From Lachnospiraceae bacterium (GTDB lineage: Bacteria > Bacillota > Clostridia > Lachnospirales > Lachnospiraceae), in NCBI GenBank assembly GCA_017938315.1, contig JAGBBV010000019.1:1-64000 (forward strand): a DNA stretch of 64,000 bases, given 5' to 3'. The position numbers were made by a program, and so were the translations under genes. The notes beneath the pieces are model-generated. The model did not search any database and had not been told where the DNA came from. It saw nothing but the letters and a program-made list of their open reading frames with translations. Shown one piece after another: positions 42,128 through 50,465 of the stretch (position 1 is the stretch's first letter; every line of letters begins with the position of its first letter).

Positions 42128-42160
42128 AAAAACTGCCCATATACACTATAGGCAGTTTTT
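42128..42160 (-). terminator. Terminator of the uracil permease gene
   Basis: Stem AAAAACTGCC/GGCAGTTTTT with a 13-base loop. The minus strand ends in TTTTTCTTTTT. Confidence 0.75.
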
Positions 42161-42194
42161 GCATTAATTATATAATCGAGATTTAATTTTCAAA

Positions 42195-43538
42195 CTACAC
42201 TTCGAAATTTACACCCGTATCAGAAGGTTCTTCTTCGTCAAACACATAATCTTTTCCGGGAAGCACCGCATTTAGGATAATACCTGTCAGTGCACCTACA
42301 GCAAGACCGGATAAGCTGATGGTCACTGAACCGATGGTAAATGCAATGGCACCTGCAGAACTGTAATTAATACCAATGGAAAGTACCAGAATCAGCGCTG
42401 CAATAATTACGTTACGGCTCTTTGAAAAATCAACCTTATTTTCTACTACATTACGTACACCAACTGCAGATATCATACCGTAAAGTACAAGAGACACACC
42501 CCCAAGGGTTGCAGTAGGCATACAGGAAATCACTGCACCAACCTTCGGTGAGAATGCAAAGAGTATTGCAAACCCTGCTGCAATTCTGATTACCAAAGGA
42601 TCATATACCTTGGTAAGGGAAAGAACTCCTGTGTTTTCACCGTATGTTGTATTGGCCGGTGCACCGAATAAGGAAGCAACTGCCGTAGCAAGTCCATCAC
42701 CTACCAATGTTCTATGTAATCCGGGATCCTTAATATAGTTCTTGCCTACCGTGGAAGAGATAGCAGAGATATCTCCAATATGTTCTACCATGGTTGCAAG
42801 TGCAATCGGCATAATTGTAATAACAGACGTTATTAATAATGATACATCCAAGTTGCTGAAAATAGAGAATACTGTATTCTCATAGTGAATGGGAAGACCA
42901 ATCCACTGTGCTTCCTTTACCGGTGTAAAGTCTACATTACCGGTTACGGCAGCGATTACATAAGAAACGATTACGCCCATGATAATGGGAACAATCTTAA
43001 TCATTCCTTTTCCCCAAATATTACAGATAACCACTACCACAATGGCAATCACTGCAATCCACCAGTTTGCCGCACAGTTATTGATTGCTGACTGGGACAG
43101 ATTCAAACCAATGGCAATGATAATAGGACCTGTCACAATAGGCGGGAAAAATCTCATTACCTTGCTTGTCCCAAATGCCTTAATGAATGCTGCAAGCACC
43201 AGATATAACAAACCTGCACAGGCTACACCAAAGCACGCATAGGGAAGTAAATCTGCTTCACCGTTTGGTGCAATTGCCCAATAGCCTGCCAAAAATGCAA
43301 AGGAAGAACCTAGGAATGCCGGAACCTTTCCTTTCGCTAAAAAATGGAACAACAAAGTACCAAGACCTGCAAATAACAAGGTGGTTGAAACGTCAAGACC
43401 TGTTAATGCGGGAACTACGACCGTTGCTCCAAACATTGCAAACATGTGCTGTAATCCAAGAATCAATACTTTGGATGTACCTAGTTTTTTGGCGTCAAAA
43501 ATACCTTCTTCGCCCACAACTACTTTTTCTTTACTCAT
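42195..43538 (-). CDS. Uracil permease (NCS2 family)
   Basis: A 447-residue nucleobase:proton symporter with 14 segments. QHMFAMFGATVVVP is near the N-terminus, LGSSFAFLAG follows, and FGAPANTTYGENTGVL (near 285-300) is typical of uracil carriers (UraA/PyrP) rather than xanthine carriers. ATG at 43536-43538 has GGAGG just upstream; the longer frame start lies in the promoter and terminator region of the adjacent gene. It is not adjacent to pyr genes, and a PyrR attenuator is not seen. A lone TATAAT lies close to the ribosome site, so the promoter is uncertain. Confidence 0.9.
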   Translation of the reverse strand: MSKEKVVVGEEGIFDAKKLGTSKVLILGLQHMFAMFGATVVVPALTGLDVSTTLLFAGLGTLLFHFLAKGKVPAFLGSSFAFLAGYWAIAPNGEADLLPYACFGVACAGLLYLVLAAFIKAFGTSKVMRFFPPIVTGPIIIAIGLNLSQSAINNCAANWWIAVIAIVVVVICNIWGKGMIKIVPIIMGVIVSYVIAAVTGNVDFTPVKEAQWIGLPIHYENTVFSIFSNLDVSLLITSVITIMPIALATMVEHIGDISAISSTVGKNYIKDPGLHRTLVGDGLATAVASLFGAPANTTYGENTGVLSLTKVYDPLVIRIAAGFAILFAFSPKVGAVISCMPTATLGGVSLVLYGMISAVGVRNVVENKVDFSKSRNVIIAALILVLSIGINYSSAGAIAFTIGSVTISLSGLAVGALTGIILNAVLPGKDYVFDEEEPSDTGVNFEV

Positions 43539-43598
43539 TGCGCCTTTTCCTCCATATATTATAATATAAGGTTTACATACCCCTTTTTTAATCATAGT

Positions 43599-43630
43599 AA
43601 AAAAAGGGATATCCGTCAAGCGGATATCCC
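43599..43630 (-). terminator. Terminator of the aminopeptidase gene
   Basis: A perfect 10-bp stem GGGATATCCG/CGGATATCCC with a 5-base loop, followed on the minus strand by seven T. Its first base is the last base of the stop codon. Confidence 0.85.
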
Positions 43631-45423
43631 TATATTGCTCTTGTTGCATAGGAAAGCCATGTAAGCATATCGCCCTCAAAATAAGGCTCCAGTTTTACAT
43701 ACACTTGTTTATGATAGGCATTCAGCATTTCTCTTTCTGCTTCTTCCATGCATTGTGCATCGATACCGTCCAAATCAATGGGAACATAGGTCAAATCTTC
43801 AAAATGCATGAACTGCCCATACTCATTCGTTTCACCTTTCCGGCACAACAGTTCATTTTCAATTCTTATACCGTGACTACCCTCTATATAGATTCCGGGC
43901 TCATCCGTAGTAATCATTCCCTCTTCAAAACACCATTCTTCTTCACCGGGAATGGTTTTATAGCGGAATGAATTGGGTCCTTCATGGACACTTAAGAGAT
44001 AGCCTACGCCATGGCCTGTTCCGTGTTTATAGTCAAGTCCTTTATCCCAAAGGCACCCTCTGGCCAATACATCCAAATTTACACCTTTACATCCATAAAG
44101 GAACTTTGCATTCTTCAGCCGCAGCATTGCCCTTACTACCAAAGTAAAATGTTCCTTCATCTCTTTTGAGACAGGGCCCATGATAAAGGTTCTGGTAATG
44201 TCCGTGCTTCCTTCAAAATAATGACCGCCGCTATCTATCATCAGCATTCCTTCCGGTTTAATCACAGCGTAGTCTTCCCTACATGCCTCGTAATGGATAA
44301 TCGCCCCATTTGCCCCGTAAGCACATATGGTAGGAAAGGAAGGTTCAATGAAAGATTCATTTTCCCTTCGCAGTTTCTCAAGATCATCTGCCACGCTAAG
44401 CTCTGTCATCTGCTTTTCTCCGGCGTTCTTCTTAAGATCGTACATTAGCTTTGTCACTGCAATTGCATCCATCAAATGGGCTTTTCGTATGTTCTCACAT
44501 TCCGTTTCGTTCTTTACAGCCTTCATCAAAGTCGTGGGATTTGCTTTGTCATAAACCACACACTCCTGCAAAAGTTTAAAGAGCCTGTAATCAATCCTGT
44601 TTTTACAAATCAATATAGTATCGTCTTTGTTTCCTTTATATTCTTCCTCTATATAAGAATAAAACCTGTCATAACTCTTTAGTGCAATCCCATTTTCCAG
44701 CAAATAGTCTTTTACTGCGCCACTGATTGACTTCTCCCGTGCAAACAAGATTGCATCATTTCCGGTAATAATTGCATAGGAAAGCAAAACGGGACAGCAC
44801 TTAACATCATCTGCGCGCAAATTAAAAAGCCATGCAATATCATCCAAGGTAGTCAGAATGTGCACATCTGCCTTTTCTTCTTTCATGCAGTTTCTGAGCC
44901 GTTCCAACTTATCTTCCACAGACTCACCGCAATATTTTCTTGCAAGAATATATGCCTCGCTGTCAGGAAGCCCCGGTCTGTCCGTCCATATATCTGTTGC
45001 CAAATCATACCTGTAAATGATTTGACCTTTTTTTTCTTTTACAATCTCTTCAAACTGAAGGCCCCTGTAAGCCGGCATTACTCTTCCGTCAAAGCCAATA
45101 TTCTGTCCTTCCTTAAGTTGTGTCTTCACGTAATCCGGGATTGCAGGCACACCCGGTTCGCCCATTTTCATGAGTATAATATCACTGCCTGCAAGTTCTT
45201 TTTGAGCCTGTATAAAGTACCTGCCGTCTGTAAATAAGGCAGCTTCCTTATCTGTCACCACAAGGGTGCCAGCAGAGCCTGTAAAGCCGCTGAAATATTT
45301 GCGCACCATAAAATAGTCACTAACATATTCACTGTTATGAAAATCCGACGTGGGAATGATATAGCAATGAATACCTGCCTCTCCCATGGCACTCCTCAGC
45401 TGCCTTAGTCTCTCCTTTATCAT
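43630..45423 (-). CDS. Xaa-Pro aminopeptidase (M24B)
   Basis: A 597-residue large-form aminopeptidase P that removes the residue before proline. It carries two creatinase-like N-terminal domains (about 1-300) and a pita-bread domain. The metal sites are LMIDSGGHYFEGSTDITRTF (both Asp, near 385-400), GTGHGVGYLLSVHEGP (His, near 480), TTDEPGIYIEG (Glu) and RIENELL (Glu). All five ligands are present. It is probably cytosolic and acts on imported peptides. A catalytic role is secure; it has no operon partner. Confidence 0.93.
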   Translation of the reverse strand: MIKERLRQLRSAMGEAGIHCYIIPTSDFHNSEYVSDYFMVRKYFSGFTGSAGTLVVTDKEAALFTDGRYFIQAQKELAGSDIILMKMGEPGVPAIPDYVKTQLKEGQNIGFDGRVMPAYRGLQFEEIVKEKKGQIIYRYDLATDIWTDRPGLPDSEAYILARKYCGESVEDKLERLRNCMKEEKADVHILTTLDDIAWLFNLRADDVKCCPVLLSYAIITGNDAILFAREKSISGAVKDYLLENGIALKSYDRFYSYIEEEYKGNKDDTILICKNRIDYRLFKLLQECVVYDKANPTTLMKAVKNETECENIRKAHLMDAIAVTKLMYDLKKNAGEKQMTELSVADDLEKLRRENESFIEPSFPTICAYGANGAIIHYEACREDYAVIKPEGMLMIDSGGHYFEGSTDITRTFIMGPVSKEMKEHFTLVVRAMLRLKNAKFLYGCKGVNLDVLARGCLWDKGLDYKHGTGHGVGYLLSVHEGPNSFRYKTIPGEEEWCFEEGMITTDEPGIYIEGSHGIRIENELLCRKGETNEYGQFMHFEDLTYVPIDLDGIDAQCMEEAEREMLNAYHKQVYVKLEPYFEGDMLTWLSYATRAI

Positions 45424-45458
45424 ACTGTCTCTTCTTTCTTCACATACTTTTCATTCAT

Positions 45459-45815
45459 TTATTTCTTCATTTTCGGATTAAATATAAGGCTTGCCAAATA
45501 GCCAAAAATCAATGCAGCAGAGGTTCCCACTGCAGCAGCCTTAAGTCCACCTGCAAACAATCCCATAAACCCCTCTGTGTCAACAGCTTCCTTTACCCCT
45601 TTCATCAGGACATTCCCGAATCCAAGAAGGGGAACACTGGCACCTGCTCCTGCAAATTCTGCAAAGGATTCATAAATACCGATAGCACTTAAAAATGCAC
45701 CCAGGCAAACCAAAAGTACCATAATTCTGCCCGGCATCATTTTCGTTTTTTCCATTAATATCTGTACCAGAGCACAGATAAGGCCTCCTACCCAAAAAGC
45801 ATGAAAGTAATCCAT
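45459..45815 (-). CDS. spoVAE: Stage V sporulation protein AE
   Basis: A 118-residue membrane protein with three or four segments and the SpoVAE pattern: FWVGGLICALVQILMEKTKMMPGRIMVL, then GIYESFAEFAGAGASVPLLGFGNVL. It belongs to the channel that moves dipicolinic acid into and out of the forespore. The ribosome site AGGAGG lies before the ATG. In related genomes it is next to spoVAC and spoVAD; here neither is seen, and an EamA transporter, ridA and a small gene separate it from spoVAB. No convincing sigma-G promoter was found directly upstream. Confidence 0.9.
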   Translation of the reverse strand: MDYFHAFWVGGLICALVQILMEKTKMMPGRIMVLLVCLGAFLSAIGIYESFAEFAGAGASVPLLGFGNVLMKGVKEAVDTEGFMGLFAGGLKAAAVGTSAALIFGYLASLIFNPKMKK

Positions 45816-45864
45816 AATAGCCTCCTATCACTTTTTATATGGGTAGTTTCTCCGAAATCATCAT

Positions 45865-46755
45865 TTATATACGTTTTTTCATATCCGGCAGTTGTACCAG
45901 AATCACTGCCCCAAAAACAAGCAAACATCCAAGCAGTTCTCTTCCCGATAGTGCCTGTCCTAAAAGTACCCAGCCGGCAAGCATGGATATTACTGATTCC
46001 ATGCTGAGAATCAAGGATGCAACGGTAGGGTCCATATCCTTTTGTCCGATAATCTGCAGTGTATAGGCCACGCCGCTGGACATAATACCTGCGTATGCAA
46101 GTGGAATGATTCCGGCAATAAAGTCACCAATTCTGGGTTCCTCAAACAAAATTGCACCCACACTTCCAATGATTCCTGCTGTAAGGAACTGCAGGCAGGA
46201 TAGCTCTACGCCGTCTGCTTTTGGAGAAAAATAGTCAATCACCAAAATATGTACAGAAAACAATATGGCACATACAAAAACAAGTCCGTCTCCCTTACCA
46301 ATAGTCAGTTTCTCATTCATGCAAAGCAGGTACATTCCTGCCGCAGCTATCACTGCTGAAATCCACACTTTTCCTGCTACTTTTCTTTTGAGAAAAACAC
46401 CAAAAATGGGCACAATTATGATATAAAGCGTTGTGATAAATCCGGCCTTTCCTACCGTAGTATGCATAATACCAAATTGCTGCATCAGGGATGCAAAGCA
46501 CAACGCAAGTCCGCAGCTGATACCACCTACAATGGTAACCTTAGCATCTGCCGGTCTGATATTTTCTATTTTGTTTTTCTTCCGTTTGTAAACAACAAGG
46601 GGTACAAGCACAGCACTTCCCATCAAAAATCTTCCGCCGATAAAGCTTAAGGGACCCATATAATCCATGCCTACACTTTGTGCCACGAAGGCTATGCCCC
46701 ATATAAAGGCTGCCAAAAAAAGCAGTACTGTACCCTTTAATGATATATTTTTCAT
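45865..46755 (-). CDS. EamA/DMT-family transporter
   Basis: A 296-residue protein of ten membrane segments built as two EamA repeats: LLFLAAFIWGIAFVAQSVGMDYMGPLSFIGGRFL near the start and GIIPLAYAGIMSSGVAYTLQIIGQKDMDPTVASLILSMESVISMLAG in the second half. Members export amino acids, nucleosides or drugs; the substrate is unreadable. The gene sits nine bases after ridA and 49 bases before spoVAE. Confidence 0.88.
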   Translation of the reverse strand: MKNISLKGTVLLFLAAFIWGIAFVAQSVGMDYMGPLSFIGGRFLMGSAVLVPLVVYKRKKNKIENIRPADAKVTIVGGISCGLALCFASLMQQFGIMHTTVGKAGFITTLYIIIVPIFGVFLKRKVAGKVWISAVIAAAGMYLLCMNEKLTIGKGDGLVFVCAILFSVHILVIDYFSPKADGVELSCLQFLTAGIIGSVGAILFEEPRIGDFIAGIIPLAYAGIMSSGVAYTLQIIGQKDMDPTVASLILSMESVISMLAGWVLLGQALSGRELLGCLLVFGAVILVQLPDMKKRI

Positions 46756-46764
46756 AATCCGTCC

Positions 46765-47142
46765 TTATTTTACAAGTGCAATGACTTCCACTTCGCAAAG
46801 GACATCTTTAGGGAGCTGTTTTACTGCCACGCAGCTTCTCGCCGGTTTCCCTGTAAAATACTGTTCGTATACTGCATTAAATGCTGCAAAATCAGCCATT
46901 TCAGCTAAAAAGCAGGTTGTTTTTACTACATTTTCAAAATTGGTGCCTGCTGCTTTTAATATTTCTCCTACATTGAGCATTACCTGCTTCGCCTGAACTG
47001 TAATATCACCCTGTGTAATTTCACCACTTTCTGGAATAATAGGGATTTGTCCTGATGCAAACAACATACCGTTTGCGATAATTCCCTGTGAATAAGGTCC
47101 GATTGCTGCCGGGGCTTTGTCTGTTGCTACTTTTGTTAACAT
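46765..47142 (-). CDS. ridA: RidA-family enamine/imine deaminase
   Basis: A 125-residue RidA protein that hydrolyses 2-aminoacrylate-type imines from threonine and serine metabolism. [23 protein letters not shown] lies near 14-36, with [23 protein letters not shown] and the catalytic-pocket Arg in [14 protein letters not shown] near 101-114. GAGGAG precedes the ATG. It is a housekeeping gene placed among sporulation genes. Confidence 0.93.
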   Translation of the reverse strand: MLTKVATDKAPAAIGPYSQGIIANGMLFASGQIPIIPESGEITQGDITVQAKQVMLNVGEILKAAGTNFENVVKTTCFLAEMADFAAFNAVYEQYFTGKPARSCVAVKQLPKDVLCEVEVIALVK

Positions 47143-47160
47143 TGTTTCTCCTCCTCTTTA

Positions 47161-47391
47161 TCACTCATCAAATTCTGCCGTGACATAAAATCCTCTTTCA
47201 TTTTCAATCACACTAACTACTTTCCCTTCCCTGGACTTTAATCGCTCCCGGAAGGGAATGTTGCCGGACATGGCAAGGGACGGATCAATTGTATAATAAT
47301 AATTACTGGGCAGAACACCTTCCGTCACCGTAACATCGTCGCCTTCTTTTAAAAGTCCGGGACGCTCCATTTTAAATTCCATTGACCGCAT
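47161..47391 (-). CDS. Small protein of unknown function
   Basis: A 76-residue soluble protein with no recognised domain (DDVTVTEGVLPSNYYYTIDPSLAMSG, then a Glu-rich C-terminus with VVSVIENERGFYVTAEF). GGAGG lies 6 bases before the ATG at 47389-47391. The beta-rich, small form resembles proteins annotated only as hypothetical in Clostridia. It begins the segment that separates spoVAB from spoVAE and probably is cotranscribed with ridA. Confidence 0.6.
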   Translation of the reverse strand: MRSMEFKMERPGLLKEGDDVTVTEGVLPSNYYYTIDPSLAMSGNIPFRERLKSREGKVVSVIENERGFYVTAEFDE

Positions 47392-47477
47392 CTTTTTACC
47401 TCCTTTACAACACTATTATTGTAACTGCCTTCCTCTTATTTTTCAACTCTTGATTTGTTTGTCATGCAATGACCCTT

Positions 47478-47975
47478 TCACGCTCCGGATGCAAAGATAC
47501 CATACACAAAATAAAGTATACTTCCTACAGCTTTTCCAAGGGCTGCAGCAGTAATCACGATTCCAAGTCCGTGTCTGAACCCGATTCTCCTTGCGAAAAT
47601 AGGTATGGAATCCAGCATCTCTGCAATGGCAAAGGCAAGACACCCAACAAACATACCTGCAAATAGACCTCCTGCAATGAGAAGGATGTTCCCTAATATA
47701 TTCCATATTTCCTGAGTATGTGCACCAAACAGCATCTGTGTCTGCACAAGTTTTCCAATTTGTCCCCATCCTGTATAAACACTAAAAAAACCACCTATCA
47801 GCGTCCCGAAAATAACAGCCTCTTCCAGGACAAATACCTTGTTTGCCACATGCATTTTCCCTGCAAACCGTGGAATTAGTCCCACCGATGCAAGCACAGT
47901 AAAAACCCCTGCCGACGAAAGAAGCCCGAAGCTTAAGGCACTCACACCCAAAAACAACCCTTTAAGCAACATCAT
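47478..47975 (-). CDS. spoVAB: Stage V sporulation protein AB
   Basis: A 165-residue membrane protein with four or five segments, matching SpoVAB: GLFLGVSALSFGLLSSAGVFTVLASVGLIPRFAGKM near the start and DSIPIFARRIGFRHGLGIVITAAALGKAVGSILYFVYGIF at the end. It acts with SpoVAA in dipicolinic acid handling in the forespore. The start overlaps the spoVAA stop region, and GGGAGG lies upstream, so the two are a coupled pair. Confidence 0.9.
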   Translation of the reverse strand: MMLLKGLFLGVSALSFGLLSSAGVFTVLASVGLIPRFAGKMHVANKVFVLEEAVIFGTLIGGFFSVYTGWGQIGKLVQTQMLFGAHTQEIWNILGNILLIAGGLFAGMFVGCLAFAIAEMLDSIPIFARRIGFRHGLGIVITAAALGKAVGSILYFVYGIFASGA

Positions 47976-48594
47976 CGCTCTTGCCCTCCCGGTCTGAAGT
48001 TTCTATCAACGCCTTATTTACATCACTTTCATACACTCTCATTTCCACCTCAATGGGCGTAGGATCTTTTGTGATACGTCTCCCCCCTATATGGTTAAAG
48101 AAAACAATAATTCCGATTGCCAGTCCAATAGAATAGGACAGTTCCATAATGGTGTATCCGTCAGAAGTCCTTCCCATGACCTGCTCATATATCATGCCGA
48201 AAATCTTGGTAATTCCTATATCATTGTGATATGCCATAATGGTAAATCCCGTTCCGCAAAAACTGATACCTGCGACAAATGCAAGCTTTATCCATTGCAT
48301 GATTCCTTTATGTTTATCCACATCCACCCATTCAATCAAAGTCGCATTTTCACCAATGTTTTGTACAACAATGCCGGATAGTTCTTTCTCAATAAGCTCT
48401 ATTACTTTTAATATGCTGACTACTTTTCTCTTCTTTTCTTCTTCACAAAACTTGTGTATCTCTATTGCTTTAATTTTTTCACAAACTTCCCTTTCACTAC
48501 AATAAACGGAGGCAATGTCCTTAACACTAACGTGCTCGCTCATTACCTCCGCATTTTGCTCTGCTTTTAAATATACGATGATGTGATTTGCCAT
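47962..48594 (-). CDS. spoVAA: Stage V sporulation protein AA
   Basis: A 210-residue protein. The N-terminal soluble half contains VYLKAEQNAEVMSEHVSVKDIASVYC, the SpoVAA stalk, and the C-terminal half carries two membrane segments around FVAGISFCGTGFTIMAYHNDIGI and SIGLAIGIIVFFNHIGGRR. ATG at 48592-48594 has GGAGG upstream; the earlier GTG overlaps that site. A perfect sigma-G promoter (48624-48652) lies directly upstream, so forespore expression is well supported. It overlaps spoVAB by 14 bases. Confidence 0.9.
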   Translation of the reverse strand: MANHIIVYLKAEQNAEVMSEHVSVKDIASVYCSEREVCEKIKAIEIHKFCEEEKKRKVVSILKVIELIEKELSGIVVQNIGENATLIEWVDVDKHKGIMQWIKLAFVAGISFCGTGFTIMAYHNDIGITKIFGMIYEQVMGRTSDGYTIMELSYSIGLAIGIIVFFNHIGGRRITKDPTPIEVEMRVYESDVNKALIETSDREGKSDDVA

Positions 48595-48623
48595 ACGAAA
48601 AACCTCCACTTACATTCAAAGGC

Positions 48624-48652
48624 TAGTATGGCATTTTTTGCAAATATTATTC
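48624..48652 (-). promoter_or_regulatory. Sigma-G promoter of spoVAA-spoVAB
   Basis: Minus strand GAATA (48648-48652), 17 bases, CATACTA (48624-48630): exact agreement with the forespore consensus GHATR-N17/18-CATNHTA. Its -35 overlaps the stop codon of the preceding gene. Confidence 0.75.
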
Positions 48653-49729
48653 AATAATCTGAAACTGCATGATGACCGGTTCATGATCGGAAAACTCATA
48701 TCCCCAGTCCATATGATAGTAATAGTTTACATTAATGTTCTCAGAAACAATAAATCCATCCAGTGTAACCGTATCACTGGTATCTTCCTCATACGGTTTT
48801 CCACCATCTCTGCAGGTATTGTGTTTTATCTTTTCCTCTTTTGCCTCGTCAATGGCAAGGGTAAACCCTTCCGGTAAATTTTCTCTTGAAAAGAGTTGCA
48901 CTTGATTTGCAGAAGCACTGTCTGAATCTTCTTTTTTCAAATTCCGGTTGAAATCTCCTCCGCAAACCACATAATTTCCTTTTTGATAATCCCCTTCCAT
49001 GTCCCTATAAAGCATGGCTAACTGTGCATCTTTTAATGACTCATCACTCACATAAGCGGACAAATGTACATTATAAAGACATAACTGCTTTCCGTTATCA
49101 AGAGGTACTCTCGAAACAGAATAACATCTGTCTAAGTCAACCAATTTCCCAAGTGATTGGGATATGGGCAGGCTTCTGCGCATCGCATCTGTAATTTGTG
49201 GTTTTGAATAGGTTAACAGACCTGAAACATTTGCACCGTGAGGCTCCCATGGTGGGAAAAAGAGATAAGGTGAATCATAATTTTGTGCAAATGTATAATA
49301 ATACCCCAGAACAAACTGGTTTAAGAGATCCACCTGATTCACGTGATGGGATCTGGTTCCGTCAACATCTACTTCCTGTAAAAAGAGAAAATCCGGATTG
49401 ACCGCATTGATAATATCACCGATTCCGCATACTGAGGCAACCACACTGTCTTCATCCTTTGCCTGTGAATACTTGCCGCCATCCATAAAAAAACTGAAAT
49501 CCTTCCGATATGCCCCGAATCCGATATTGTAGGTCATTGCCCAATAATATTCTCCGGCTTTATAAAGTTCCTTGTCTTCAAAATAATGATTGGCACCGTT
49601 GCGTTTTACCTCAAGGGTCAAATTGTCCGGCAAACGATAATATGCTGTCAGTACATATGCTGCATAACTCCCAAGTATTACCACAATTACAGCTGTAATT
49701 ACGGCAATCCGCTTCATCATCTTTTTCAA
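48647..49729 (-). CDS. Signal-anchored endonuclease/exonuclease/phosphatase-fold protein
   Basis: A 360-residue EEP-fold protein with an N-terminal membrane anchor (about 8-28) and an extracytoplasmic catalytic domain. Motifs are MTYNIGFGAY near 65-74, DFLFLQEVDVDG near 113-124 (metal Glu), CLYNVHLSA, VVCGGDFNRNL near 259-269 and the terminal SDHEPVIM. The relatives are secreted DNases, sphingomyelinases and inositol phosphatases, so the substrate is open. The initiation codon appears to be TTG at 49727-49729, overlapping the tcdA stop as TTGA with GGAG upstream; the ATG at 49720 is a possible second start. Confidence 0.82.
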   Translation of the reverse strand: MKKMMKRIAVITAVIVVILGSYAAYVLTAYYRLPDNLTLEVKRNGANHYFEDKELYKAGEYYWAMTYNIGFGAYRKDFSFFMDGGKYSQAKDEDSVVASVCGIGDIINAVNPDFLFLQEVDVDGTRSHHVNQVDLLNQFVLGYYYTFAQNYDSPYLFFPPWEPHGANVSGLLTYSKPQITDAMRRSLPISQSLGKLVDLDRCYSVSRVPLDNGKQLCLYNVHLSAYVSDESLKDAQLAMLYRDMEGDYQKGNYVVCGGDFNRNLKKEDSDSASANQVQLFSRENLPEGFTLAIDEAKEEKIKHNTCRDGGKPYEEDTSDTVTLDGFIVSENINVNYYYHMDWGYEFSDHEPVIMQFQIIE

Positions 49730-50454
49730 CTTCTATTCTCCATTTCCGCTAAATCCTTAACTACTTCTGCCGCAATGATAAGTCCTGCTGCCGGCGGCAC
49801 AAAGGCTGTGCTTCCGGGAATGGCACGTCTGCCTTTTCTTTCTTCCTGTGAAAGAAAATCCTCCCTAGGCACTCTTGGTTCCTCCTTGGAGTATAACACT
49901 TTAAGCATTTTTATGTCACGCTTTCGCAGTTCTCTTCTCATCACTTTTGCCAGGGGGCATACACTGGTTTTATAAATATCCTCTATCTCCAGTTTCGTAG
50001 GGTCCAATTTGTTTCCTGTCCCCATACAACTGATAATTTGCACGCCGGCCTCCTTCGCCTGCATCACCAAATCTATCTTGGCAGTCACCGTATCAATGGC
50101 ATCCACCACATAGGAATATTGGGAAAAGTCAAACTCTGATGCATTTCCCGGAAGATAAAAGCAGGTATAAGTATTTACTTTTGCTGCCGGATTAATGGCT
50201 AAGATACGTTCCCGCATGACTGAAACCTTATCTCTGCCAACTGTTTCGTTTGTGGCAATAATCTGACGGTTTATGTTACTGCGTGCCACCTTATCGTTAT
50301 CTACCAATGTAAAAGTGCCTACACCGCTTCTTGCCAGTGCTTCCGTTACGTATCCGCCTACACCGCCTATTCCGAATACAGCTACATGGGCATTATGAAG
50401 TTTTTCCATAGCTGCACTTCCAAACAGCATTTCTGTCCTGACAAATCTATCCAT
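49726..50454 (-). CDS. tcdA: tRNA threonylcarbamoyladenosine dehydratase
   Basis: A 242-residue E1-like/ThiF-family enzyme that uses ATP to cyclise t6A37 of tRNA to ct6A. It has AVFGIGGVGGYVTEALARSGVGTFTLVDNDKV near 29-60 (Rossmann loop), NINRQIIAT, and DAIDTVTAKIDLVM. The CsdL/TcdA features SCMGTGNKLDPTKLEIEDIYKTSVCPLAKVMRRELRK and PGSTAFVPPAAGLIIA follow. It overlaps the following EEP gene by four bases. MoeB or ThiF are less likely because the zinc-binding CxxC pairs are missing. Confidence 0.9.
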   Translation of the reverse strand: MDRFVRTEMLFGSAAMEKLHNAHVAVFGIGGVGGYVTEALARSGVGTFTLVDNDKVARSNINRQIIATNETVGRDKVSVMRERILAINPAAKVNTYTCFYLPGNASEFDFSQYSYVVDAIDTVTAKIDLVMQAKEAGVQIISCMGTGNKLDPTKLEIEDIYKTSVCPLAKVMRRELRKRDIKMLKVLYSKEEPRVPREDFLSQEERKGRRAIPGSTAFVPPAAGLIIAAEVVKDLAEMENRS

Positions 50455-50465
50455 ATTTTCCCTGT

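Noticed and set aside
42195-43538. PyrR attenuator upstream of the uracil permease
   Set aside because: The short leader shows only the neighbouring gene's terminator and no anti-terminator alternatives.
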